Below, piece after piece: positions 7,174-13,580 of a stretch of DNA of 13,580 nucleotides. The stretch is taken from contig MGLN01000036.1 of the NCBI GenBank assembly GCA_001796045.1, positions 1-13,580 of the forward strand. The letters run 5' to 3'. Under the pieces are notes generated by a model. It had not been told where the DNA came from, ran no database searches, and was given only the letters and a program-made list of their open reading frames with translations. The DNA comes from Caulobacterales bacterium RIFOXYB1_FULL_67_16. GTDB lineage: Bacteria; Pseudomonadota; Alphaproteobacteria; Caulobacterales; Caulobacteraceae. Each line of letters starts with the position of its first letter. Position 1 is the stretch's first letter. Made by a program: the position numbers and the translations under genes.

Positions 7174-7184
7174 TAACCCGGTTA
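7174..7184. repeat. Inverted repeat TAACC-C-GGTTA
   Basis: Five-base arms with a one-base spacer lie in the divergent control region. A related palindrome, GGTTAACC, occurs at 7140-7147 and overlaps the CtrA-like site. It may be a second regulator site; no factor is recognised. Confidence 0.3.
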
Positions 7185-7218
7185 TCAATGTTCATATGTT
7201 GCGCTGCACAAAATTAAC

Positions 7219-7247
7219 TTGACCTGTCTTCGCGGTCGCAACATAAA
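7219..7247 (+). promoter_or_regulatory. Candidate housekeeping promoter for the phasin gene
   Basis: TTGACC (7219-7224, 5 of 6) and CATAAA (7242-7247, 4 of 6) are 17 bases apart, the ideal spacing. The predicted transcript would start near 7254 and carry a leader of about 70 bases before the phasin ATG. The surroundings are AT-rich relative to the window. Confidence 0.45.
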
Positions 7248-7325
7248 ACCGTCGAGCGAGGCTCGCCTCGTGATTGAATGTCGCGTGCCCTATCCCCCCT
7301 CAGGCGCATCATCTGGAGACACGCC

Positions 7326-7817
7326 ATGGCCGAGACCGCTGAGACTTTGAAGAAGACCGTCGAGCAGACCGCTCAAACCGCCGCTCAAACCGCCGCCAAG
7401 ACCAAGGCTCAGGCCGAGACATTCCAGGCCGCCGGCGTCAAGGCGATGCGGGAAGGCATCGAGAAGTCCGTTGCCTCGCTGAGCGAGCTGAACGTTCACG
7501 GCAAGAAGAACCTGGACGCCATGGTCGAGTCGGCCACGGTCGCCCAGAAGGGCGCCGAAGCTCTGTCGCAACAAGCCCTGGGCTTCGCCAAGACCTCCTG
7601 GGAAGACGGCGTCGCCGCCAGCAAGGAACTCTCGACGGCGCGTTCGGTGCAGGAATTCTTCGAGCTGCAGACCAACTGGGCCAAGAAGTCCATGGAACGC
7701 TACATGTCCGAACTGACTCGGACGAACGAAATCCTGACCTCGACGGTCAAGGACAGCCTCAAGCCCATCAATGATCGCGTGAGCGAGTCGGTCGAGGCTT
7801 TCCAGGCCGCCCGCTGA
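7326..7817 (+). CDS. Phasin family protein (polyhydroxyalkanoate granule-associated)
   Basis: This 163-residue, Ala/Gln/Lys-rich, almost wholly helical protein has no cysteine and no signal peptide. Its composition, length and the segment SVQEFFELQTNWAKKSMERY (about 112-131, as in Phasin_2 proteins) mark it as a phasin. Phasins coat cytoplasmic polyhydroxyalkanoate granules, control their size and number, and may act in stress. The N-terminal AQTAAQTAA stretch comes from a 12-base tandem duplication in the DNA (7369-7394). The frame opens further upstream, at 7278, but the ATG at 7326 is chosen because it has TGGAG about 8 bases before it and gives the family-like MAETAE start. The gene stands alone, with its own candidate promoter and a strong terminator. 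No PHA synthase gene is in the window, so granule association is from family knowledge only. Confidence 0.9.
   Translation: MAETAETLKKTVEQTAQTAAQTAAKTKAQAETFQAAGVKAMREGIEKSVASLSELNVHGKKNLDAMVESATVAQKGAEALSQQALGFAKTSWEDGVAASKELSTARSVQEFFELQTNWAKKSMERYMSELTRTNEILTSTVKDSLKPINDRVSESVEAFQAAR
7369..7394 (+). repeat. 12-bp tandem duplication inside the phasin gene
   Basis: CCGCTCAAACCG occurs twice head to tail (7369-7380 and 7381-7392), followed by a further CC at 7393-7394. It keeps the reading frame and encodes a repeated four-residue AQTA unit, consistent with slippage in a helical, tolerant region. Confidence 0.7.
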
Positions 7818-7841
7818 TCGCTGTGTCGACGGCTCGTTTAC

Positions 7842-7873
7842 AAGGCCCCGGAGCTGTCTCCGGGGCCTTTATT
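7842..7873 (+). terminator. Rho-independent terminator between phasin and the NTF2-like gene
   Basis: A perfect 12-bp stem is formed by AAGGCCCCGGAG (7842-7853) and CTCCGGGGCCTT (7858-7869). The loop is CTGT and TTTATT runs on from the stem. It lies 24 bases after the phasin stop and just before the convergent gene's stop, so it may also serve the minus strand, although that side lacks a T-tract. Confidence 0.88.
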
Positions 7874-7878
7874 CGTGT

Positions 7879-8352
7879 CTAGGGCAGGGCGGAATGGTCG
7901 TAGCTGAACACCCGCGCCAGCTTCCAATCCGGCCCCTCCTGTTTCCACATCTGCGTGAAACGTGCGCGGCCCACTCGGGCTTCGGGACCGTCGCCCCGAC
8001 GCTCGTAGAAGACATGTTCGCCGGTTTCGACGGCGCCGTAGTTGTTGATCGGATAGACGGCGACGCTGTCGGCCAAGGCTTCCCGTCGAGATCGCCAGGC
8101 GTCGGGCGCGCTACGTTCGTGGCAGCGGGCCGCATATTGGGCGACAAAGCCGTCGGCGTCGGTCGCGACGAGGCCGCCTCGATCATCGAAGAACTCGAAG
8201 TCGTCCGTCAGCATCGCGCGAAGGCCGTCCGGGTCGCACCCCTCGAAGAAAAGGGCGAAAAATCGAGCATCGGCCGCCATCACCCTCGCTTCCAGCGGTT
8301 CTGCGGGCGCCGATGCGGTCAGGGCGAGAGCGGCAAGAACAGCAACGGTCAT
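7879..8352 (-). CDS. Small exported NTF2-like (DUF4440/SnoaL-type) protein
   Basis: This 157-residue protein has a hydrophobic N-terminus (MTVAVLAALALTASAPA) likely cut after the APA at 15-17, so it should act in the periplasm or be secreted. The signal is short and has no positively charged residue before the hydrophobic core, but no earlier in-frame start is visible. The mature part of about 140 residues reads as an NTF2-like alpha+beta cone: FFALFFEGCDPDGLRAMLTD at the start, FEFFDDRGG, and WKLARVFSYDH at the end. These are hallmarks of the DUF4440 group. C39 and C77 could form a disulfide after export. NTF2-like domains serve as enzymes, ligand pockets or dimerisation modules, so the activity cannot be named. 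The gene converges on the phasin gene and diverges from clpS. Confidence 0.82.
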   Translation of the reverse strand: MTVAVLAALALTASAPAEPLEARVMAADARFFALFFEGCDPDGLRAMLTDDFEFFDDRGGLVATDADGFVAQYAARCHERSAPDAWRSRREALADSVAVYPINNYGAVETGEHVFYERRGDGPEARVGRARFTQMWKQEGPDWKLARVFSYDHSALP

Positions 8353-8409
8353 GGAGACGGCCTCGGATGTATGAAGTCTGTTCCAACCTGTGGCCGAGGT
8401 GCTGCGGGG

Positions 8410-8451
8410 TCACGTGAATTCTAGGACATGAGCCGTTCACGAAACCCGTGA
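8410..8451. promoter_or_regulatory. Paired TCACG inverted repeats upstream of clpS
   Basis: TCACGTGA, a perfect 8-base palindrome, lies at 8410-8417. TCACG-N5-CGTGA lies at 8437-8451. The two share the TCACG half-site, and their centres are about 30-31 bases apart, close to three helical turns. Together they look like an operator pair between the divergent NTF2-like gene and clpS. The binding factor is unknown. Confidence 0.4.
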
Positions 8452-8461
8452 CTGGACGCCG

Positions 8462-8489
8462 CTTCAATTCAGGCCATCATTCCCTATCT
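8462..8489 (+). promoter_or_regulatory. Possible heat-shock-type promoter for clpS-clpA
   Basis: CTTCAAT (8462-8468) and CCCTATCT (8482-8489) are separated by 13 bases and resemble the sigma-32 elements CTTGAAA and CCCNATNT. Transcription would start near 8495, giving a leader of about 28 bases. As a sigma-70 promoter the match would be poor. The sigma class is a guess. Confidence 0.25.
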
Positions 8490-8522
8490 GAGAACCAAGA
8501 CGACTCCCGATACGGAATACGA

Positions 8523-8852
8523 ATGCCCATACAAAGGCCCGGTGAAACCGGGGGCGGTCAAGGAACCGCCACCATCACCGAAACCAAGCCGAAGCTTCAG
8601 AAGCCCTCGCTCTATCGGGTGCTGATCCTGAACGACGACTACACGCCGATGGAATTCGTCGTCTATGTGCTGGAACGGTTCTTCCAGAAGAGCCGGGAAG
8701 AGGCCACCCGCGTCATGCTGCATGTGCACCAGCACGGCGTCGGGGTTTGCGGCGTCTTCACCTACGAGGTCGCCGAGACCAAGGTCGCGCAGGTCATCGA
8801 AACCGCGCGCCGCCATCAGCACCCGCTGCAATGCACGATGGAAAAGGACTGA
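8523..8852 (+). CDS. clpS: ATP-dependent Clp protease adaptor ClpS
   Basis: ClpS recognises N-terminal degron residues and delivers those proteins to ClpA-ClpP. The 109-residue sequence has a flexible, Gly/Thr-rich N-terminal tail (1-25) needed for handover, then the core YRVLILNDDYTPMEFVV (31-47). The residues that hold the substrate alpha-amino group and side chain are present: N37, D39, M43 and H69, equivalent to E. coli N34, D36, M40 and H66. The C-terminal segment CGVFTYEVAETKVAQV and the ending HPLQCTMEKD are classic ClpS. The ATG at 8523 gives a tail of the usual Caulobacter-like length. A GTG at 8448 would add 25 unlikely residues and lie upstream of the candidate promoter. The ribosome binding site is weak. 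clpA follows after 13 bases in the same operon. Confidence 0.97.
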   Translation: MPIQRPGETGGGQGTATITETKPKLQKPSLYRVLILNDDYTPMEFVVYVLERFFQKSREEATRVMLHVHQHGVGVCGVFTYEVAETKVAQVIETARRHQHPLQCTMEKD

Positions 8853-8865
8853 GAGGAACCTTCCG

Positions 8866-11169
8866 ATGCCTTCATTTTCCCGTCCTCTCGAAGAAACCCT
8901 GCACCGCGCCGTCGGCTACGCCAACGCACGTCGGCACGAGTATGCGACGCTCGAGCACCTGCTGCTTGCGCTGATCGACGACCCCGACGCCTCGGGCGTG
9001 ATGCGGGCGTGCAATGTGGATCTGACCGCGTTGAAAGCGGCTCTGACCCTCTATGTCGACAATGATCTCGCCGCCCTGGCCACGGCTGACGGTGAAGACG
9101 CCAAGCCGACCGCCGGCTTCCAGCGGGTGATCCAGCGCGCCGTGATCCACGTCCAGTCGTCGGGCCGTGAAGACGTGTCGGGCGCCAATGTCCTGGTCGC
9201 GATCTTCTCCGAACGCGAAAGCCACGCCGCCTACTTCCTGCAGGAGCAGGACATGACCCGCTACGACGCGGTCAATTTCATCGCCCATGGCATCGCCAAG
9301 AAGGCCGGGGCCGGGGAAACCCGTCCGGCCAAGGGGGCTTCGCCTGAAGAGGCCGAAGACGCCACGGCGGTCAAATCGGGCGGTGAGGCGCTGGAAGCCT
9401 ATTGCGTCGATCTCAACGAGAAGTCGCGCCAGGGCAAGGTCGATCCGTTGATCGGCCGCCAGGCCGAGGTCGAACGCTCGATCCAGATCCTGTGCCGACG
9501 AACGAAGAACAATCCGCTGCTGGTCGGCGATCCCGGCGTCGGCAAGACGGCCATCGCCGAGGGCCTGGCCCGCAAGATCGTCAATGGCGAGGTGCCCGAC
9601 GTCCTGAAGGACGCCACCATCTATAGCCTGGACATGGGCGCGCTGCTGGCCGGCACCCGCTATCGCGGCGACTTCGAAGAGCGGCTGAAACAGGTGGTCA
9701 AGGAGCTGGAGAACCACGACAACGCCGTGCTCTTCATCGACGAGATTCACACGGTGATCGGCGCCGGCGCCACTTCGGGCGGGGCCATGGACGCGTCGAA
9801 CCTGCTGAAGCCGGCCCTGGCTTCGGGTTCGCTGCGCTGCATGGGGTCGACGACCTACAAGGAATATCGCCAACACTTCGAGAAGGATCGCGCCCTGGTG
9901 CGTCGCTTCCAGAAGATCGACGTCAATGAGCCGACGGTCGAGGATACGGTGAAGATCCTGAAGGGTCTAAAGACCTACTACGAGCAGCACCACAAGGTCC
10001 GCTACACCGACAGCGCCGTGCGCACGGCGGTGGAGCTTTCGGCGCGATACATGACCGACCGCAAACTGCCGGACAAGGCGATCGACGTGATCGACGAGGC
10101 CGGGGCGTCGCAGATGCTGCTGACCGAATCCAAGCGCAAGAAGGTCATCGGTCAGAAGGAGGTCGAGGCCGTCATCGCCAAGATGGCCCGGATCCCGGCC
10201 AAGTCGGTGTCCAAGTCCGACACGGAAAGCCTGCGCGAGCTGGAGGTCGACCTGAAGCGCGTGGTCTTCGGCCAGGAACAGGCCATCGAACAGGTTTCGG
10301 CGGCGATGAAACTCGCGCGGGCGGGTCTCCGTGACCCGAACAAGCCCATCGGCAGCTTCCTGTTCAGCGGTCCGACCGGCGTCGGCAAGACCGAGGTCGC
10401 CAAGCAACTCGCCGCCACCCTGGGCATCGAGATGCAGAGGTTCGACATGTCCGAGTACATGGAGCGGCACACGGTCAGCCGCCTGATCGGGGCGCCTCCC
10501 GGCTATGTCGGCCATGACCAGGGCGGCCTGCTGACCGACGCCGTCGATCAGCATCCGCATTCGGTGGTGCTGCTGGACGAGATCGAGAAGGCGCACCCGG
10601 ACGTCTACAACATCCTGTTGCAGGTGATGGACAACGGCATGCTGACCGATGCGGTCGGCAAGAAGGTGGACTTCAGGAACGTGGTCCTGATCATGACCAC
10701 CAACGCAGGCGCCGCCGACAACGCCCGCGCCTCCATCGGCTTCGGCCGCGGCAAGGTCGAGGGCGAGGACGACAAGGCCATCCAGCGTCTGTTCGCGCCG
10801 GAGTTCAGGAACCGTCTGGACGCCATCGTGGCCTTCAAGCCGCTTCAGGCCGATACGATCCGCTCGGTGGTGACCAAGTTCGTCCTTCAGTTGGAAGCCC
10901 AGTTGGCGGACCGGAACATCACCATCGAACTGACCGACGAGGCCGCCGACTGGCTGGCGAAGAACGGCTTCGACGAACTGTACGGCGCGCGTCCGCTGGC
11001 GCGGGTGATCCAGGATTCGATCAAGAAGCCGCTGGCCGACGACATCCTGTTCGGGCGTCTGACGCGCGGCGGACACGTCAGGGTCCAGCTGAAGGACGGC
11101 AAGATCGACTTCGACATCAAGAGCGCTAGCGGCGTTCCGGCGAAGTCGGAGGAAGAAGAGACGGCCTGA
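8866..11169 (+). CDS. clpA: ATP-dependent Clp protease ATP-binding subunit ClpA
   Basis: This 767-residue AAA+ unfoldase forms a hexamer on ClpP and threads in proteins for degradation. The N-domain (about 1-145, two Clp-N repeats starting FSRPLEETLHRAV) is the ClpS docking site. AAA module 1 has Walker A GDPGVGKT (221-228) and Walker B FIDEIH (D292/E293). Module 2 has Walker A GPTGVGKT (502-509), Walker B LLDEIE (D571/E572), the arginine-rich FAPEFRNR segment (643-650) and sensor-2 GARPL (707-711). The ClpP-binding loop is IGF (624-626), where E. coli has IGL. There is no ClpB-type middle coiled-coil, which rules out a disaggregase. The C-terminus ends in an acidic SEEEETA tail. The ATG at 8866 is preceded by GAGAGGA and lies 13 bases after clpS; the longer upstream frame overlaps clpS and is not used. 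The operon ends at a strong terminator. Confidence 0.98.
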   Translation: MPSFSRPLEETLHRAVGYANARRHEYATLEHLLLALIDDPDASGVMRACNVDLTALKAALTLYVDNDLAALATADGEDAKPTAGFQRVIQRAVIHVQSSGREDVSGANVLVAIFSERESHAAYFLQEQDMTRYDAVNFIAHGIAKKAGAGETRPAKGASPEEAEDATAVKSGGEALEAYCVDLNEKSRQGKVDPLIGRQAEVERSIQILCRRTKNNPLLVGDPGVGKTAIAEGLARKIVNGEVPDVLKDATIYSLDMGALLAGTRYRGDFEERLKQVVKELENHDNAVLFIDEIHTVIGAGATSGGAMDASNLLKPALASGSLRCMGSTTYKEYRQHFEKDRALVRRFQKIDVNEPTVEDTVKILKGLKTYYEQHHKVRYTDSAVRTAVELSARYMTDRKLPDKAIDVIDEAGASQMLLTESKRKKVIGQKEVEAVIAKMARIPAKSVSKSDTESLRELEVDLKRVVFGQEQAIEQVSAAMKLARAGLRDPNKPIGSFLFSGPTGVGKTEVAKQLAATLGIEMQRFDMSEYMERHTVSRLIGAPPGYVGHDQGGLLTDAVDQHPHSVVLLDEIEKAHPDVYNILLQVMDNGMLTDAVGKKVDFRNVVLIMTTNAGAADNARASIGFGRGKVEGEDDKAIQRLFAPEFRNRLDAIVAFKPLQADTIRSVVTKFVLQLEAQLADRNITIELTDEAADWLAKNGFDELYGARPLARVIQDSIKKPLADDILFGRLTRGGHVRVQLKDGKIDFDIKSASGVPAKSEEEETA

Positions 11170-11181
11170 TCGGGTCGAACG

Positions 11182-11213
11182 GGCCCCGGACGGAGACGTC
11201 CGGGGCCTTTTCC
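11182..11213 (+). terminator. Rho-independent terminator after clpA
   Basis: A perfect 11-bp stem is formed by GGCCCCGGACG (11182-11192) and CGTCCGGGGCC (11197-11207), with the loop GAGA (GNRA type) and TTTT at 11208-11211. It ends the clpS-clpA operon 12 bases after the clpA stop. Its GGCCCCGGA core is the same as in the terminator after the phasin gene. Confidence 0.9.
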
Positions 11214-11236
11214 TTGTCAGACGCCAGGAGGACAGC

Positions 11237-12085
11237 ATGACGCGCATCCTTTTGCAGACCACGATAGAGGCGGTCGAAGACGACTGGCACATCGGCCGAT
11301 TTTCGCGGCTGCGCGATCATCTATCCAGCCTGCCCGCGGTGGAGGTCGTGGTGGCACGGGACCGAGGCGCGCCGGCCGGCCAGACGGATCCTGTGCTGGG
11401 CGGTCTGGCCCAGAGCGATTTCGATCAGCTGTGGCTGTTTGCGGTCGATGTGGGCGATGGCCTGAACGCCGAAGAGTGCGCGGCGATCGGCGCGTTTCGT
11501 GCGCGCGGGGGCGGGCTGATGATTACCCGCGATCACATGGATCTGGGGAGCAGCCTCTGCTCTATGGGCGGGGTGGGTGAGGCGCATTATTTCCACACCA
11601 GCAGCCAAGATCCCGATCCGGAGCGAAACCGTCGCGACGATGTGGCGACGGGCTATATCGACTTTCCCAACTATCATTCCGGGGCCAACGGGGACTGGCA
11701 GACGATCCGGCCTGTGGGCGAGCCGCACCCCGTTCTGCGCGACGTGGACGGCGGCGTCTTGACCCGCCTGCCCGCGCATCCGCATGAGGGTGGCGTCGGC
11801 GCCCCGCCGTCCCAGCCGGATGCGCGGGTGATCGCCGCCGGTGTGAGCGCCGTCACAGGGCGGCCGTTCAACATCGCCGTCGCTTTTCAGGGAGATGGCG
11901 GCATGGGGCGGGGGGTGGCGCAAAGCACCTTCCACCATTTCGCCGACTACAATTGGGATCCGCGCGACGGCTGTCCCAGTTTCGTCGACGAGCCGCCGGG
12001 CAGCGGCATGATCGACGATCGCGAAGCCCTGCGTCAGACGCAGCAGTATGTCAGCAATCTGGCCGCCTGGCTGAGCCCTCGCTGA
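11237..12085 (+). CDS. Conserved protein of unknown function, possible GATase1/ThuA-like fold
   Basis: This 282-residue protein is soluble, with no signal peptide or membrane helix. I know of no characterised relative. The first half alternates strands and helices: RILLQTTIE (3-11), a segment FDQLWLFAVDVGDGL (62-76), then IGAFRARGGGLMITRDHMDLGSSL (84-107). This is reminiscent of the flavodoxin-like fold of ThuA or class I amidotransferase-like proteins, in which a GGG turn and a His after a strand are typical. Strongly patterned His-rich motifs follow: GGVGEAHYFH (111-120), FPNYHSGANGDW (143-154), HPVLRD (164-169), PAHPHEGGVGAP (179-190) and QSTFHHFADYNWDP (229-242). Such density of invariant-looking His, Asp and Trp suggests a metal or substrate site. 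C108 could be reactive. AGGAGG precedes the ATG by 5 bases, the best ribosome site in the window. It starts only about 24 bases after the clpA terminator, so it may depend on read-through. Confidence 0.8.
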   Translation: MTRILLQTTIEAVEDDWHIGRFSRLRDHLSSLPAVEVVVARDRGAPAGQTDPVLGGLAQSDFDQLWLFAVDVGDGLNAEECAAIGAFRARGGGLMITRDHMDLGSSLCSMGGVGEAHYFHTSSQDPDPERNRRDDVATGYIDFPNYHSGANGDWQTIRPVGEPHPVLRDVDGGVLTRLPAHPHEGGVGAPPSQPDARVIAAGVSAVTGRPFNIAVAFQGDGGMGRGVAQSTFHHFADYNWDPRDGCPSFVDEPPGSGMIDDREALRQTQQYVSNLAAWLSPR

Positions 12086-12117
12086 CAGCCGGCCGCCGTC
12101 CGGGCATAGTGGCGGGA

Positions 12118-13580
12118 ATGACGCCGCACGCCGGGAATCAATCATCGGACGCCGACGCCCTAGTCGCGACGGCGGAACGACGGCTGGCCGTCGGCGACCT
12201 GAGGGGAGCCTTCGCCGATCTGAAGGCGTGCCTGAAGCGATTCCCCGATCATGGGCCGGCGACAGCGGCCATGGGTCTGTTCCTGGCGGATCACGGCGAC
12301 CCGGCAACGGCGACCCACCTCCTGAGCCAGGCGATGGCGTCGTCGCCCCCGATCGACGGATCGCGGGGACGGGTCGCGACCGGTCTGGCGCGCATGCTGA
12401 GCGCGCTGTCGCCCAGCCGTTGGTCTGCGCCGCTGGAGGCGGATCTTTGCGCCTGTCTGCGCGATCCGGCGGTGGAGCCCCAGACGCTGGCGCGCGTGAC
12501 GGCCGAAACCCTGCTGTTGAAACAGCCCGTCTTCGACGGCGCGAGGGCGACCCTGGCCACTATGGGCCGCGATCCGCTGTGGCTGGCCTTCCTGTCACGT
12601 TGCCTGAACGTCAGCGCCGCCATGGAGACCCGCCTCGACGCGGTCCGCGCAGCGGTGATTGAGATTGACGGCCCGCTTGAGCCGTCGGTCGGCGCCCTGA
12701 TCGGCGCTATCGGGCTCAGCGGCTTTGCATCCGAGTATATTGCGCGCCCCCTCGCGGCCGAAGGTGTGGCGATCGTGATGTTCCGGCCGCCCACGCTTGC
12801 GGAGGCGGCAGGTCTGGGCGAGGGCGAAATCCAGGCGCAGCTGATCCGCCGCGCCATCGAGGAGCCTGCCAGGGAACGCGCCCTGGCCCCGACGACCCCT
12901 GCTTTCACGCCTGCGGGCGACGATGTCGTGTCCGAAGCGGTCAGGGGCCAGTACGAAGCCAATCCCTATCCCCGCTGGTCGGCACCGCCCGCATCCAGGC
13001 CGCGAAGACTCTCCGAGGCTGTCGCGGCCCTGCCGGGTCTCGACGTGAAGGCCTTTGGGGAGCGGCTGGACTCCGTCCTGGTCGCCGGGTGCGGCACCGG
13101 GTTCGAACCGATCGACCTGGCGCGGATGGACCCTTCGCTGACGATCACCGCCATGGATCTGAGCCGCGCCAGTCTCGCTTACGGCATGAGGGTGGCCGAA
13201 GATCTGGGGCTGTCGAGGGTTCGGTTCGTCCAGGGCGACATACTGGCCTTGGATCAGGTGCAGGCGCGGTTCGACGTCGTGACCAGCACCGGCGTGATTC
13301 ATCATATGGCGCGGCCTGAAGCGGGGCTGTCGCGGCTGGCCGGGGTTTTGCGGCCGGGCGGGGTGGTTCGGCTGGGGCTCTACAGCGAGCGGGCGCGGGC
13401 GCTAGTGCGGGCGAGCCATGAGCTCATCCGCCAGATGGGATGGAAGCCGGTCGACGCCGACATCCGGGCGTTCCGCGCCCATGTCCTGGCCCTGCCGGAG
13501 GGCGAACCCTTGGCGGCGCTGAAGGAAAGCGCCGACTTCTACAGCCTCAGCGGCTGCCGCGACCTAGTCTTCCATGTGCA
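12118..13580 (+). CDS. TPR-like domain fused to class I SAM-dependent methyltransferase, 3' end outside window
   Basis: The frame runs 487 codons from the ATG at 12118 to the right edge with no stop. The N-terminal part (about 10-80) resembles tetratricopeptide helices (RRLAVGDLRGAFADLKACL..., AMGLFLADHGD). A less recognisable helical region runs to about 265. The signature QYEANPYPRW (278-287) then opens a methyltransferase domain. SAM motif I is VLVAGCGTG (320-328) with the usual acidic residue before the glycines absent, followed by the acidic end of strand 2 (AMDLS, D347), QGDIL (372-376) and FDVVTSTGVIHHM (385-397), then LRPGGVVRLGLYS (411-423). The YEANPYPRW wording is found in a group of bacterial TPR-methyltransferases whose substrate is, to my knowledge, not established. 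The start could also be a GTG at 12109; a GGCGGGA lies too near the ATG to be ideal. It follows the unknown gene by 32 bases on the same strand and may be cotranscribed. Confidence 0.88.
   Translation, partial: MTPHAGNQSSDADALVATAERRLAVGDLRGAFADLKACLKRFPDHGPATAAMGLFLADHGDPATATHLLSQAMASSPPIDGSRGRVATGLARMLSALSPSRWSAPLEADLCACLRDPAVEPQTLARVTAETLLLKQPVFDGARATLATMGRDPLWLAFLSRCLNVSAAMETRLDAVRAAVIEIDGPLEPSVGALIGAIGLSGFASEYIARPLAAEGVAIVMFRPPTLAEAAGLGEGEIQAQLIRRAIEEPARERALAPTTPAFTPAGDDVVSEAVRGQYEANPYPRWSAPPASRPRRLSEAVAALPGLDVKAFGERLDSVLVAGCGTGFEPIDLARMDPSLTITAMDLSRASLAYGMRVAEDLGLSRVRFVQGDILALDQVQARFDVVTSTGVIHHMARPEAGLSRLAGVLRPGGVVRLGLYSERARALVRASHELIRQMGWKPVDADIRAFRAHVLALPEGEPLAALKESADFYSLSGCRDLVFHV

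Noticed and set aside
7047..7325. Possible small RNA or leader gene in the divergent gap
   Set aside because: The palindromes and AT-rich stretches are better explained by two promoters and operator sites. I see no terminator hairpin with a T-tract inside the gap.
8448..8522. GTG-initiated N-terminal extension of ClpS
   Set aside because: The added 25 residues do not resemble ClpS. They overlap the candidate promoter, and the ATG at 8523 gives the normal tail length.
9967..11292. Minus-strand open frame of about 440 codons opposite clpA
   Set aside because: It is a shadow of the highly conserved clpA codons, with no domain, no ribosome site of note, and it crosses the clpA terminator.
11321..12307. 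Minus-strand open frame opposite the unknown gene and the start of the methyltransferase gene
   Set aside because: It spans two plus-strand genes with better starts and family-like sequences. Its composition is Arg/Pro/His-rich and non-protein-like.
1..13580. Mobile elements, CRISPR arrays, tRNA or rRNA genes
   Set aside because: I looked on both strands and saw no transposase or integrase motifs, no regularly spaced repeats and no tRNA-like CCA/T-loop patterns.

Overview
The window is GC-rich, almost fully coding DNA from an alphaproteobacterium, most likely a member of the Caulobacteraceae such as Brevundimonas or a close relative. The evidence is the Caulobacter-like ClpS/ClpA pair, a phasin, a BolA gene divergent from a small J-domain gene, a D,D-carboxypeptidase fused to a SPOR domain, a PP_1105-type ATP-dependent DNA ligase, and a CtrA-box-like site. 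No database search was possible, so the genus is inferred. I see no rRNA, tRNA, CRISPR array, transposase or phage gene.

Layout. An acyltransferase-3 membrane protein runs off the left edge on the minus strand (1-831). A J-domain protein (minus, 917-1585) is divergent from a BolA-family gene (plus, 1631-1936). A membrane-bound hybrid histidine kinase follows (2022-3836) and is closed by a clear hairpin terminator. An ATP-dependent DNA ligase (3935-5623) converges on a secreted D-Ala-D-Ala carboxypeptidase (minus, 5631-7046), with only 7 bases between them. A 279-base divergent control region (7047-7325) separates the carboxypeptidase from a phasin (7326-7817) and holds candidate promoters in both directions and a CtrA-like site. 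The phasin converges on a small secreted NTF2-like protein (minus, 7879-8352), with a perfect 12-bp terminator hairpin between the two. A 170-base upstream region with TCACG-type inverted repeats leads into the clpS-clpA operon (8523-11169), which ends at another strong terminator. A conserved protein of unknown function (11237-12085) and a TPR-methyltransferase that runs off the right edge (12118 onward) complete the window.

Functional links. ClpS and ClpA clearly work together: the adaptor hands N-degron substrates to the AAA+ unfoldase, which feeds ClpP (not in this window). BolA and the J-protein are a recurring alphaproteobacterial neighbour pair. The remaining genes look like independent transcription units for stress response, cell envelope, signalling and carbon storage. 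I found no convincing new multi-gene system. The items most worth a second look are the unknown protein after clpA, the TPR-methyltransferase, the possible CtrA control of the carboxypeptidase, the repeat structure upstream of clpS, and the putative zinc site in the J-protein.
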